The translations under genes were made by a program, and so were the position numbers. From Anaerolineae bacterium (lineage in GTDB: Bacteria; Chloroflexota; Anaerolineae; Aggregatilineales; Phototrophicaceae), in NCBI GenBank assembly GCA_022825675.1, contig JAJDWK010000094.1:124001-188000 (forward strand): a DNA stretch of 64,000 nt, in the 5' to 3' direction. The notes beneath the pieces are model-generated. The model did not search any database. It was not told the DNA's origin and saw nothing but the letters and a program-made list of their open reading frames with translations. Positions 16,780-26,097 of this stretch are shown here, piece by piece (the stretch's first letter is position 1; every line of letters begins with the position of its first letter).

Positions 16780-18101
16780 GCCCGCGTCCCATCAATTATG
16801 CCGTAGAAAGGCGGCAGCGCTTCCACCGGCGCATCGCTATAGACAATCGCGCCGCTGAGCGCTGTCAGCGCCGCATTCAGGCGGGTTTCATCATTGGCGT
16901 GCAGCGTCAGCAGCAGGTCGCCCTTTTGCACGGCATCGCCGACATTGGCATGCGCTTCTACACCCACGGCATGGTCAATTGACGATTCTTTGGTCGCCCG
17001 TCCCCCGCCCAGCGCCAGCGTCGCCCAGCCGATTTTATCAGCATAGAGCGCGGCGATATAACCCGATTGCTGGGCGCGCGCGCGGTAGCGAATCTTCGCC
17101 TGCGGCAGGCGGCTGGGTTCGTCAAGCTGGCGGACATCACCGCCTTGCGCCGCCACCATGCGGCGGAAGCGCTCGAAGGCGGCGCCGCTGCGTAAAACTT
17201 CGTCGACTTCAACGCGGGTATTTGCGATATCCGTCCAGCGCTCGCCCTGCCCAGCCAGCCGCAGCATCTGCGCCGCCACTTCGACGCAATGCGCCCGCAA
17301 ATCTTCGGGTCCGCCGCCGCGCAGGGTTGCGACCGCCTCCGCCACTTCCAAGGCATTGCCGGCAGCAACGCCCAGCGGCTGATTCATGTCCGAAAGCAGC
17401 GCGACCATATCGCGCCCGGCATCTACGCCGATGCGCACCATCGCCTGCGCCAGCGCGCGCGCTTCTTCTAAAGTCTTCATGAAAGCGCCACAGCCCAGTT
17501 TGACATCAAGCACAATGCCATCGGCGCCTGCCGCCAGTTTCTTGCTCATAATGCTGCTGGCAATCAAAGGCAGGCTGGGCACGGTGCCGGTGACATCCCG
17601 CAAGGCGTAGAGGATGCCATCCGCTGGCGCCAGGGACGCGCTCTGCCCCGCCAACACCATGCCGGTTTCTTTTACGACTCGGCGAAATTCCGCCTCGGAC
17701 AGGTTGACGGTGAAGCCGTCGATGGCTTCCAATTTATCAAGCGTGCCGCCGCCGAAGCCCAAGCCGCGCCCGCTCATCTTGGCGACGGGCACATCAAATG
17801 CCGCCACCAGCGGCAAGACCACCAGGGTCGTCTTGTCGCCGACGCCGCCGGAGGAATGCTTGTCGATGGCATAGGCGCAGATGTCGGAGAGATCGGGCAT
17901 ATCGCCGGAACCCGCCATCGCCCGCGTCAGCGCCACCGTCTCGGCGCGGTTCATGCCCTTAAGCGTAATCGCCATCAGCAGCGCCGCCGTCTGATAGTCC
18001 GGGATTTCGCCGGCACACAGCGCCTGGACAAAGCCGCTGATTTCCGCCGCCGATAGCGCCTTGCCATCGCGCTTTTTCTCGATTAGATCAATCATTCTCA
18101 T
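16776..18101 (-). CDS. pdp: pyrimidine-nucleoside (thymidine) phosphorylase
   Basis: Phosphorolysis of pyrimidine nucleosides to base plus (deoxy)ribose-1-phosphate. The family signature KHSSGGVGDKTTL is present near residue 80 and SGRGLGFGGGTLDKLE near residue 110. ALRDVTGTVPSLPLIASSIMSKK and DVKLGCGAFMKT complete the nucleoside/phosphate site. The C-terminal PYNP domain carries SGYIAALYADKIGWATLALGGGR. Length 441 aa is normal. Whether it is strictly thymidine (DeoA) or broad (Pdp) cannot be read. Its stop overlaps the end of the convergent lipoprotein gene by four bases. Upstream is the repeat-rich gap at 18.1-18.75 kb. Confidence 0.93.
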   Translation of the reverse strand: MRMIDLIEKKRDGKALSAAEISGFVQALCAGEIPDYQTAALLMAITLKGMNRAETVALTRAMAGSGDMPDLSDICAYAIDKHSSGGVGDKTTLVVLPLVAAFDVPVAKMSGRGLGFGGGTLDKLEAIDGFTVNLSEAEFRRVVKETGMVLAGQSASLAPADGILYALRDVTGTVPSLPLIASSIMSKKLAAGADGIVLDVKLGCGAFMKTLEEARALAQAMVRIGVDAGRDMVALLSDMNQPLGVAAGNALEVAEAVATLRGGGPEDLRAHCVEVAAQMLRLAGQGERWTDIANTRVEVDEVLRSGAAFERFRRMVAAQGGDVRQLDEPSRLPQAKIRYRARAQQSGYIAALYADKIGWATLALGGGRATKESSIDHAVGVEAHANVGDAVQKGDLLLTLHANDETRLNAALTALSGAIVYSDAPVEALPPFYGIIDGTRA

Positions 18102-18170
18102 TTCGGCTGGCGCTCCCGGGACTCATATCGGCGCAACTCTGGTTGCTTCAATAATACCCGCTAATGCGAT

Positions 18171-18233
18171 TAAGTAGTGAGAACCTATAGCGGCAAAGAT
18201 TCAACAGCGTTTCTACCACCGAGGGCATCGAGA
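18171..18233 (+). repeat. left ~62-bp arm of an inverted repeat flanking a 5.3-kb island
   Basis: Begins TAAGTAGTGAGAAC, then CGGCAAAGATTC, then TACCACCGAGGGCATCGAGA. The reverse complement of 23451-23514 has the same three blocks in the same order and spacing, with roughly ten mismatches. Confidence 0.75.
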
Positions 18234-18248
18234 TAAGCATGAGCAAAT

Positions 18249-18276
18249 CTCAGTAAATGCAAGTACATTATGCAAC
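18249..18276 (+). repeat. MITE-like terminus R1
   Basis: CTCAGTAAATGCAAGTAcaTtATGC. Member of a ~27-bp family (consensus CTCAGTAAATGCAAGTAAGT + CATGCGA) seen six times in two intergenic regions of this window. Confidence 0.7.
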
Positions 18277-18355
18277 AGGAAGTGGTGATTATCATGGATA
18301 TATTTCACTTGGCATGCTTGACACAGGTTTTTTACCACAGAGAGAACACAAAGGG

Positions 18356-18752
18356 CACAGAAGTAAATGCAAGTAAGTCATGCGAAAACAAAATGACCTT
18401 TGTCCCAGTATCTCATACCCACACAACATCCCAAGCCGTAGGGGCGAGCCTTGGCTCGCCCCTACATTTCCAATTACTTTGTTGCACGTACAGAGATTTA
18501 TGTTTGTTTGCTGGAGTTTCGTAAGTCAATAGAATTCACCACTCCCGCTCGCCATTTGGCCAAACCACTGGTAAAGTACCTTTGGATTCATCAGATACCC
18601 TTTCGTTTCTTTCTTCCATATAGAAAGGGTATTGATGAATTTCTGTAGTGCAAATCAAATCTTGCGTGTCCGCTCCTCAGCTCTCGGGGAGGGGTTAGGG
18701 TATGGGGGTTTGCGTCACGAATTTTCGCATAACTTACTTGTGTTTACTGAGG
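18356..18752. mobile_element. MITE-like element bounded by inverted termini R2 and R3
   Basis: The left end (18356-18389) contains AAGTAAATGCAAGTAAGTCA then TGCGAAAA. The right end (18722-18752), read in reverse complement, is CCTCAGTAAACACAAGTAAG then TTATGCGAAAA. The interior is non-coding and includes a perfect 28-base palindrome. A preceding ACCACAGAG...GGGCACAGAAG track resembles that before the second copy at 23154. The element ends eight bases before the FAH start codon, so its GAGGAG supplies that gene's ribosome site. Confidence 0.65.
18438..18465. repeat. perfect palindromic hairpin
   Basis: gtaggggcgagcc + tt + ggctcgcccctac: a 13-bp perfect stem with two central bases, inside the MITE-like element. 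It is a REP-like or cruciform-forming sequence with no T-tract. Confidence 0.8.
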
Positions 18753-18760
18753 AGCAGGAT

Positions 18761-19663
18761 ATGACTGAAGCGCCTATTCTCATCCGATATCATCAGCCGG
18801 GCGCAGGCGCAAGGCTTGGCATTTTGCGCGGCGAAACGGTGCATGACATCAGCGGCTGCTTCCCGACGCTGGCGAGTTTTTTCCAGGATTCTGTCGGCGA
18901 TGTCGCGGGCGTCATCGCCGCCGCGGGACGGGCGGCTGCGGAAGCGGCGCGCCGCTTCCCCGCGGCGGATTTGAACAACATTCCCGCCGCCGACAAGCCC
19001 CACTGGCTGCCGCCGCTGGACGAGCAGGAAGTTTGGGCGGCGGGCGTAACTTACCTCGACAGCCGCATCGCCCGCCAGGAAGAAGCGACCGATGGCGGCG
19101 ATGTCTATGCCCGCGTCTACACTGCCGAGCGCCCGGAGATATTTTATAAAGCGAGCGCCAAAAACACCGTGGGACCCCTGGACGCCGTCGGCATCCGCGC
19201 GGATTCCAACTGGAATGTGCCAGAGCCGGAGCTGGGGCTGGCAGCGAACTCGGCGATGGAGCTGCTCGGCTTCACCATCGGCAACGACATGAGCAGCCGC
19301 GATATCGAAGGCGCGAACCCGCTCTACCTGCCGCAGGCGAAAGTCTATACCGCCTCCTGCGCGCTGGGTCCGGGCATTTTGCTGGCGCCTTCTGATAAGT
19401 GGCTGGAGGCGACAATCCAGCTCGGCATCAGCCGGGATGGCGAAGAGGTCTTCCACGGCGCTACCGCGACCGACCAGATAAAGCGCAGCATCCCGGAATT
19501 GCTTGAGTACCTGGGGCGCAGCAACCGCTATCCCAGCGGGGTCATTTTGTTGACGGGGGCGGGCGTGGTGCCGCCGGCGGAGTTCACTTTGCAGCCGGGG
19601 GACAGGGTGCGCATCGCGATTGCGGGCATCGGCGAGCTGCGGAATTATGTGGTTGAGGTATAG
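18761..19663 (+). CDS. fumarylacetoacetate hydrolase-family protein, probable 2-keto-3-deoxy-sugar-acid dehydratase
   Basis: FAH-fold enzyme of 300 residues. The segment GNDMSSRDIEGANPLYLPQA plus KVYTASCALGPG is close to that of 2-keto-3-deoxy-D-arabinonate dehydratase, which converts a 2-keto-3-deoxypentonate to alpha-ketoglutarate semialdehyde. The metal-binding Glu pair is expected in VPEPELGL. Because an enolase-superfamily sugar-acid dehydratase follows 83 bases later on the same strand, I infer a two-step sugar-acid pathway. Start at ATG 18761 with GGAG six bases upstream; that GGAG lies at the very end of the MITE-like element. The longer track ORF from 18632 reads through the repeat and is rejected. 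Confidence 0.85.
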   Translation: MTEAPILIRYHQPGAGARLGILRGETVHDISGCFPTLASFFQDSVGDVAGVIAAAGRAAAEAARRFPAADLNNIPAADKPHWLPPLDEQEVWAAGVTYLDSRIARQEEATDGGDVYARVYTAERPEIFYKASAKNTVGPLDAVGIRADSNWNVPEPELGLAANSAMELLGFTIGNDMSSRDIEGANPLYLPQAKVYTASCALGPGILLAPSDKWLEATIQLGISRDGEEVFHGATATDQIKRSIPELLEYLGRSNRYPSGVILLTGAGVVPPAEFTLQPGDRVRIAIAGIGELRNYVVEV

Positions 19664-19746
19664 GGAGTTAGGGCGAGCCGAGGCATATAGTTTCACCACA
19701 AGGGCACGACGGGCATAAAGGAATTGTGTCGGGGCGGGGGTGCGCC

Positions 19747-20946
19747 ATGAAAATCACCAAAATCGAAACTCTGCAATGGAAAGCCTTCCCGCGCCTGCTG
19801 ACGGTGCGCGTTTTTACCGACAGCGGGCTCATCGGCTTGGGCGAGACCGTCGACAAAATTCCCGGTGCCGAAGCCGCGCTGCATGGCACGGTGGCGCCGC
19901 TGGCGCTGGGGCAGGACCCGCTGGATATCGAAGGCTTGTGGCGCTTCGTGATGGATAACATCATGTATCACGGCTATGCCGGTGCCGAGACGCGCGCCCT
20001 CTCCGCCTTTGAAATCGCGCTCTGGGACATAATGGGCAAGCATTATGGCGCGCCGCTGTATCACCTGCTGGGCGGCAAAACCCGCGAAGAAATCCCGACC
20101 TACAATACCTGCCTCAGCTTCGGCGCGCTGCGGGATTATCAGGCTTGGCACGAAGACGCCGGCGCGCTGGCGCAGAGTTTGCTCGCCGATGGCATCAGCG
20201 CCATGAAGATTTGGCCCTTCGACCGCTTCAGCGAGCGCAGCTTGGGGCAGCGCATCACCCTGGTGGAAATTGAAGCGGGGCTGCTGCCAATCAAGCAGAT
20301 ACGCGACGCCGTGGGCGAGCGCATGGAAATCGGCATCGAGTGTCATTTTCGTTGGAACCGCGCCTCGATGGAGCGCATCGCCCGCGCCCTCGAGCCTTAT
20401 AACATTCTCTTCCTGGAAGATGTTTTGCCGGCGGTCTATCCCGCCGAAATCAAGGCGCTTGCGGCAAAAACCAGCATCCCCATCGTTGGCTCCGAGCTGT
20501 TGATGACGCGCTGGCAATATCGCGAATGGCTGGAGCGGGGCGTCTCGCAGATAGTGATGACCGATGCCCTTTGGAATGGCGGCATCGGCGAGACGCGCAA
20601 GATCGCCGCCTTGGCGGAGACATTTGGCGTCCCGCTGGTGCTGCACAATGTGGCGGGACCTATCTGTCACGCCGCCTGCATGCACCTGGGCGCGCATATC
20701 CCAAACTTGTATTTCGTCGAATCCTGCCGCGCCTTCTACAAGGGGTATTTTGACACTTTGACGGACTATGCGCCGCGGGTCGCTGATGGGCATTTCCGCC
20801 TGCCGACTGGTCCCGGCTTGAGTTTGCGGCTGCGGGACTCGGCATTGCGGCGGGCGGATATGACGCGGGAAGTTTCGGAAGGCGCGGGATTGGCAGCGGG
20901 GCGGCGGGCGATGGGCGACCACTGGGCGGTGGAGGAGATACGGTGA
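19747..20946 (+). CDS. mandelate racemase/muconate lactonizing enzyme (enolase superfamily), probable sugar-acid dehydratase
   Basis: Enolase-superfamily protein of 399 residues. The N-terminal capping domain starts [14 protein letters not shown], with a [11 protein letters not shown] block, followed by the (beta/alpha)7-beta barrel. Metal ligands fit [16 protein letters not shown] and VGSELLM. The His in ECHFRW and the later LVLHNVAGP are candidates for acid/base residues, as in the galactonate-type dehydratase subgroup. It likely dehydrates an aldonic acid to a 2-keto-3-deoxy acid, the substrate of the FAH-family neighbour; the exact sugar is unknown. ATG 19747 is chosen over GTG 19726. An IS4-type transposase remnant directly abuts its 3' end on the other strand. 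Confidence 0.85.
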   Translation: MKITKIETLQWKAFPRLLTVRVFTDSGLIGLGETVDKIPGAEAALHGTVAPLALGQDPLDIEGLWRFVMDNIMYHGYAGAETRALSAFEIALWDIMGKHYGAPLYHLLGGKTREEIPTYNTCLSFGALRDYQAWHEDAGALAQSLLADGISAMKIWPFDRFSERSLGQRITLVEIEAGLLPIKQIRDAVGERMEIGIECHFRWNRASMERIARALEPYNILFLEDVLPAVYPAEIKALAAKTSIPIVGSELLMTRWQYREWLERGVSQIVMTDALWNGGIGETRKIAALAETFGVPLVLHNVAGPICHAACMHLGAHIPNLYFVESCRAFYKGYFDTLTDYAPRVADGHFRLPTGPGLSLRLRDSALRRADMTREVSEGAGLAAGRRAMGDHWAVEEIR

Positions 20947-21205
20947 ATCGCCTCAATGGGCAATGCTGAAGAGAGTCTCGGCTGGACTTTCTGATTTCGC
21001 GTTAGCGGACGCGCCAAGCCCCTTTCTACGGCATGACAGCCCATGCTTACTGTCCAGGCATAGGCTACGACAAGGATTGCGATTAGACGGGTCATGCGCT
21101 GAGGACAGCGTACATAGCTGCTTGACCAGTTCCAGCCGCCGCTTTTTAAGTCGCGAAAACTCTGCTCTTGCCAGTTGGCACGATAGTCGACAGAGAATTG
21201 ACGGC
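20947..21205 (-). pseudogene. remnant of an IS4-type transposase (C-terminal end)
   Basis: The minus frame reads YRANWQEQSFRDLKSGGWNW then RMTRLIAILVVAYAW. This matches the C-terminal Y-R-E-K region of IS4-group DDE transposases, normally Y..RW.IEQ.F.DLKS. One residue is missing between W-Q and E, and the upstream N-terminal two thirds of a transposase, including both Asp residues, is absent. The frame continues into the enolase gene without a proper stop. It is a dead fragment, evidence of past transposition between the enolase and dsbA-like genes. Confidence 0.7.
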
Positions 21206-21301
21206 GCGGCAAATGGAATGTAGGATTTAATAAACATCGAGCGCGACAGCTGGCGCGCACCCAGAACAAGCCTGACGAAGAGTAGACGCGAGGTAAGTGA
21301 A

Positions 21302-21994
21302 GTGACAGAAAAGTCAAAAAATTCAGCGCCCAACAGGCGAATGCTTCTCGTCGGCGGCGTCATCGCCGCCGCGGTGATTGTGGCGGCGGCTTTTGTGCTG
21401 TATTCCAGTCAGAGTTCTTTCAGCGAATCTGCGGTTGATTATGCCGCTATCCCGCAGGGGCGTCAGCCCGATGGCGGCTTTGTCCTGGGCGACCCCAACG
21501 CGCCCATCACCATCATCGCTTTTGAGGACTTCCTCTGTGGGCATTGCCAGCGCTACAAAGCGACCGTGGACAAGTTCATAGAAAAATATGTCGCCCCGGG
21601 CATGGCGCGCTTTGAATACCGCTTCTTGCCGGTCGTGCATCAGGGCTATTCGCCGCAAGCGGCAAGGCTGACGGAATGCGCTGATACCCTGCGCCCGGGC
21701 GCGTTCTGGCGGGCGCATGATGTCATGTTTGAAGTCGCCAGCGCGCGCGCCTTCAGCGACAATTCGGCGCGCACCTTCGCCGAGCAAATGGACATGTCCT
21801 ATACCGAATTGCTGGAATGCACGCAGGATGCGTCTCAGTTCACCGTCGACACGCAGCTGGCGGTGCAGCACGATGTGAATGGCACGCCAACGGTCATGTA
21901 TCGCCTGGGCGACAGCGCGCCCCAGCCCAGCCCCATCGGGCAGCAGCCCACCTTTGAGCAGCTGGGACTTTTGGTGCAGCAGGCTGGCGGCTAA
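21302..21994 (+). CDS. membrane-anchored DsbA/thioredoxin-like protein
   Basis: Thiol-disulfide oxidoreductase of the DsbA/Thioredoxin_4 type, 230 residues. An N-terminal anchor (LLVGGVIAAAVIVAAAFVLY) precedes an extracytoplasmic domain with the motif FEDFLCGHCQRY (CGHC active site) and the cis-Pro region VNGTPTVMYRLG. GDPNAPITIIAFEDF is the usual start of this family. It probably forms or isomerises disulfides in secreted proteins, with a VKOR- or DsbB-like partner not present here. Start GTG 21302 has GAGG about seven bases upstream. It lies inside the repeat-flanked island, 20 bases before mtnA; the shared function of the pair is not obvious. Confidence 0.88.
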   Translation: MTEKSKNSAPNRRMLLVGGVIAAAVIVAAAFVLYSSQSSFSESAVDYAAIPQGRQPDGGFVLGDPNAPITIIAFEDFLCGHCQRYKATVDKFIEKYVAPGMARFEYRFLPVVHQGYSPQAARLTECADTLRPGAFWRAHDVMFEVASARAFSDNSARTFAEQMDMSYTELLECTQDASQFTVDTQLAVQHDVNGTPTVMYRLGDSAPQPSPIGQQPTFEQLGLLVQQAGG

Positions 21995-22014
21995 GCGCCC
22001 GCGGGCACGGCGAT

Positions 22015-23058
22015 ATGCGCACTGTGGATTGGGACGGCGGCGCCGTCACGATGATTGACCAGCGGGCGCTGCCTTGGGAGCTGCGTTATGTACGCCTGGA
22101 AACGGTGGCGGCGGTCGCGGAAAGCATCCGCAATATGACGGTGCGCGGCGCGCCCGCCATCGGCGCTGCCGCCGGCTTCGGCATGGCGCTCGCCGCTCAA
22201 GAAAGCCAGGCGACCACAGTCAACGCGCTTGTAGCGGATTTGCGGGCAAAAGCAGCTTTGCTGAAAGCCGCCCGCCCGACAGCGGTCAACCTGGCTTGGG
22301 CGGTGGAGCGCCTGCTGCGGATTGCGGAGAGCGGCGAGTTCCATACAGTCGCTGACCTGCGTGATGTTTTGCTGGGCGCGGCGCGGCAAATCGCGGATGA
22401 TGATGTCGCCATCAACAGCCGCATCGGCGCTATCGGCGCAAAGCTGCTGCCAGAAGGCGCGACTGTGCTGCACCATTGCAACACGGGAGCGCTGGCGACT
22501 GTCGATTATGGCACGGCGCTGGGCGTGGTGCGCGCCGCCCACGAGCAAGGCAAACATTTCCATGTGCTCTTGGATGAGACGCGCCCGCGCTTGCAAGGCT
22601 CCCGCTTGAGCGCCTGGGAGCTGGAGCGGCTGGGCGTCAGCTACGACATTATCCCTGATACCGCCGCCGGTTATTACATGGGCAGCGGCGAAGTTGATAT
22701 CATACTTGTCGGCGCTGACCGCATCGCCGCCAATGGCGATTTCGCCAATAAAATCGGCACTTATCAGCTGGCGATACTCGCGCAAGCCCATGGCATCCCC
22801 TTTTATACCGCCGCGCCCACCTCCACTGTTGACCTCAACTTGAGCAGCGGCGAGCAAATCCCCATCGAGCAGCGGGACGCCGCCGAAGTTACCACGCCCT
22901 ATGGCAATGCCATCGTGCCCGCGCATTTCAAAGCGCGCAATCCCGCCTTTGATGTGACGCCGCATCGCTATCTCAGCGGCATCATTACCGAGCATGGCAT
23001 CGCCCGCCCGCCCTTCACGGCGAGCCTGCGCCGCGCTGTCGCTGGGGAAGCGCTGTAA
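22015..23058 (+). CDS. mtnA: S-methyl-5-thioribose-1-phosphate isomerase
   Basis: Isomerises methylthioribose-1-phosphate to methylthioribulose-1-phosphate in methionine salvage. Family motifs are TVRGAPAIGAAAG, HHCNTGALATVDYG (catalytic Cys), LDETRPRLQG, and VGADRIAANGDFANKIGTY (catalytic Asp). Length 347 aa is normal. The preceding step enzyme, MtnP, is encoded 18 kb away inside the cell-division cluster. This family overlaps in sequence with eIF2B-type ribose isomerases, but the motif set supports MtnA. Followed directly by the second repeat array of the island. Confidence 0.94.
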   Translation: MRTVDWDGGAVTMIDQRALPWELRYVRLETVAAVAESIRNMTVRGAPAIGAAAGFGMALAAQESQATTVNALVADLRAKAALLKAARPTAVNLAWAVERLLRIAESGEFHTVADLRDVLLGAARQIADDDVAINSRIGAIGAKLLPEGATVLHHCNTGALATVDYGTALGVVRAAHEQGKHFHVLLDETRPRLQGSRLSAWELERLGVSYDIIPDTAAGYYMGSGEVDIILVGADRIAANGDFANKIGTYQLAILAQAHGIPFYTAAPTSTVDLNLSSGEQIPIEQRDAAEVTTPYGNAIVPAHFKARNPAFDVTPHRYLSGIITEHGIARPPFTASLRRAVAGEAL

Positions 23059-23077
23059 AGCGGCAGCCGCCTATATT

Positions 23078-23104
23078 CTCAGTAAATGCAAGTAAGTCAT
23101 GCGA
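23078..23104 (+). repeat. MITE-like terminus R4
   Basis: CTCAGTAAATGCAAGTAAGT + CATGCGA, the cleanest copy of the ~27-bp terminus family, 20 bases after the mtnA stop and in direct orientation with R5. Confidence 0.75.
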
Positions 23105-23153
23105 CAATCGAATGGTTGCTGAGCAATCAGCACACACCTCTTACCACCGAGGG

Positions 23154-23392
23154 CACAGAAGTAAGTACAAGTAAGTCATGCGAAATCGCGCCTCAAGCCC
23201 CCATCCCCCAGCCCCTTCGCCATCTCTATGGCGAAGTATCCCCAAAATGAGGGAAGGGGAGAATCCCCAGTGATTACAAGGGTTTTAAGCTCCTCCCTCT
23301 TTATGGGAAAATGCGCCATAGAGATGGCGCATGGGTTTGGGGTGGGGGAATATGTGGAATTCTGTTGCATAATTAACTTGTACTTACTGAGG
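23154..23392. mobile_element. MITE-like imperfect palindrome bounded by R5 and R6
   Basis: About 239 bases whose two halves are imperfect reverse complements. Both termini carry AGTAAGTACAAGT. Both arms contain a CCCCCAT/CCCCCACC tract and an exact inverted CCATCTCTATGGCG (near 23220 and again, reversed, near 23315). There is no transposase and no believable ORF. It has the same organisation as the copy at 18356-18752 (preceding ACCACCGAGGGCACAGAAG, direct terminus upstream), hence a non-autonomous element family. Confidence 0.7.
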
Positions 23393-23450
23393 ACAATTGA
23401 GGACACCGAGAATAAGATTTAAAGAGACTTTCTCATGTTTTTCTCGGTGT

Positions 23451-23514
23451 ACCTCGGTGTACTCGGTGGTAAAATCCCTGTCGAATCTTTGCCGCAATAA
23501 GTTCTCACTACTTA
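23451..23514 (-). repeat. right arm of the inverted repeat flanking the 5.3-kb island
   Basis: Reverse complement reads TAAGTAGTGAGAAC, then GCGGCAAAGATTC, then TTTACCACCGAGTACACCGAGG, matching 18171-18233. Just inward, GGACACCGAGAA and TTCTCGGTGTACC form a further stem. Confidence 0.75.
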
Positions 23515-23553
23515 CCTGTACTTATATCCGTGTCCGCATTTGGTCAACTGCGT

Positions 23554-23559
23554 TATACT
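23554..23559 (+). promoter_or_regulatory. -10 TATACT before the PfkB kinase gene
   Basis: TATACT 40 bases before the ATG, same form as elsewhere in the window. No clear -35. Confidence 0.4.
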
Positions 23560-23598
23560 GCGCGCTTGTTTTGAGTGCCACTTGACGGAAGCGCCGCC

Positions 23599-24573
23599 AT
23601 GCAAACTGTCATCACCGGTTCGATAGCCTACGATTATTTGATGCGCTTCCCCGGGCGCTTTCAGGAACATTTCATCCCCGAAGCCCTGCATACAATGAGC
23701 CTCAGCTTTCTGGTCGATGATATGACCAAGCACTGGGGCGGCGTCGCCGCGAACATCGCCTACACGATGGCGCTTTTGGGCGCGCCGCCCAAGCTCATGG
23801 GCACAGTCGGGCGGGATTTCGGCGATTATCGGCGCTGGCTGGAGGGGAACGGCGTCGATTGCAGCACGGTCCTGCAAATTGATGAGGTCTTCACCGCCTC
23901 CTTCTTCGCCAATACCGATGAAGAAAACAACCAGTTGGCATTCTTTTATGGCGGCGCGATGAACCTGGCGCGCCAGTACCGGCTTGCTGATGCGCTGGAC
24001 GCGGTGCCCGACCTGGTCGTCATCTCGCCCAATGATCCGGTCGCGATGATACAGCTCTGCGGCGAATGCCGCGAGCGGGCTATCCCCTTCGTTTATGACC
24101 CGGGGCAGCAAGTCGCCCGTTTGAATGGCGCGGAGCTGCGGCAAAGCCTGGAAGGCGCTGCGCTTCTCATCGTCAACATCTATGAAGCCAATGTGATTTA
24201 TGAGAAGACCGGGCTGTCGCTGGCGGATTTAAGCGCGCGGGTGGCGACAGTCGTAATCACGGAGAGCGAGCGCGGCTCCACCATCTACAGCGCGGGCGCG
24301 GCGCAGAAAGTCGCCGCTTTTGCGCCGCATCAAATCGCTGATCCGACCGGCGCTGGCGATGCCTATCGCGCTGGCATGCTGGTGGGCATGGGCGCGGGCT
24401 TGCCGCTGCCGCTTTCGGCGCAAGTTGGCGCGCTCTGCGCCACCTACGCTTTGGAAGAAGTCGGCACGCAGAGCCATCGCTTCACGCTGAGGGACTTTGT
24501 CGAGCGCTTCCGCGCCCGCGTTGATGACGCTGGCATGCTGGATGTTCTGCTGGAATCAAGCGCCGCCACATGA
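23599..24573 (+). CDS. PfkB-family carbohydrate/nucleoside kinase, possibly adenosine kinase
   Basis: Ribokinase-fold kinase of 324 residues. The N-terminal GSIAYDYLMRFPG, the substrate motif WGGVAANIAYTMALLG and the C-terminal signature DPTGAGDAYRAGMLVG (catalytic Asp in GAGD) are intact. The gene is directly followed by S-adenosylhomocysteinase (170 bases, same strand), whose product adenosine must be removed. This makes adenosine kinase the best guess, as annotated for similar genes, but sequence alone does not exclude a sugar kinase. ATG 23599 is preferred to the upstream alternative at 23575. It stands just outside the repeat-flanked island. Confidence 0.85.
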   Translation: MQTVITGSIAYDYLMRFPGRFQEHFIPEALHTMSLSFLVDDMTKHWGGVAANIAYTMALLGAPPKLMGTVGRDFGDYRRWLEGNGVDCSTVLQIDEVFTASFFANTDEENNQLAFFYGGAMNLARQYRLADALDAVPDLVVISPNDPVAMIQLCGECRERAIPFVYDPGQQVARLNGAELRQSLEGAALLIVNIYEANVIYEKTGLSLADLSARVATVVITESERGSTIYSAGAAQKVAAFAPHQIADPTGAGDAYRAGMLVGMGAGLPLPLSAQVGALCATYALEEVGTQSHRFTLRDFVERFRARVDDAGMLDVLLESSAAT

Positions 24574-24675
24574 GAACTTGCGTAGGGGCGTTTTCTGCGA
24601 ATTTATAGGATTATCTTTGTGTCTTTGCGGTGAAGAATAATTTGATGCAATTGCCCTGAAACAGCAGCCGCGCGG

Positions 24676-26005
<1,330 letters not shown>

Positions 26006-26097
26006 TCGTTACTGCCACGAGCGGCGCTCCGCAATCTTTCGTCATTTCTGCCGCGCTTATTGCTGGGCGATGTTCGCGCGAAAAGCAATAGGAGTGC

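Noticed and set aside
23058-23598. CRISPR-like array from repeated ~27-bp units
   Set aside because: Only two direct copies per site, at unequal spacing, with an inverted third copy; no cas genes. Better explained as transposon termini.
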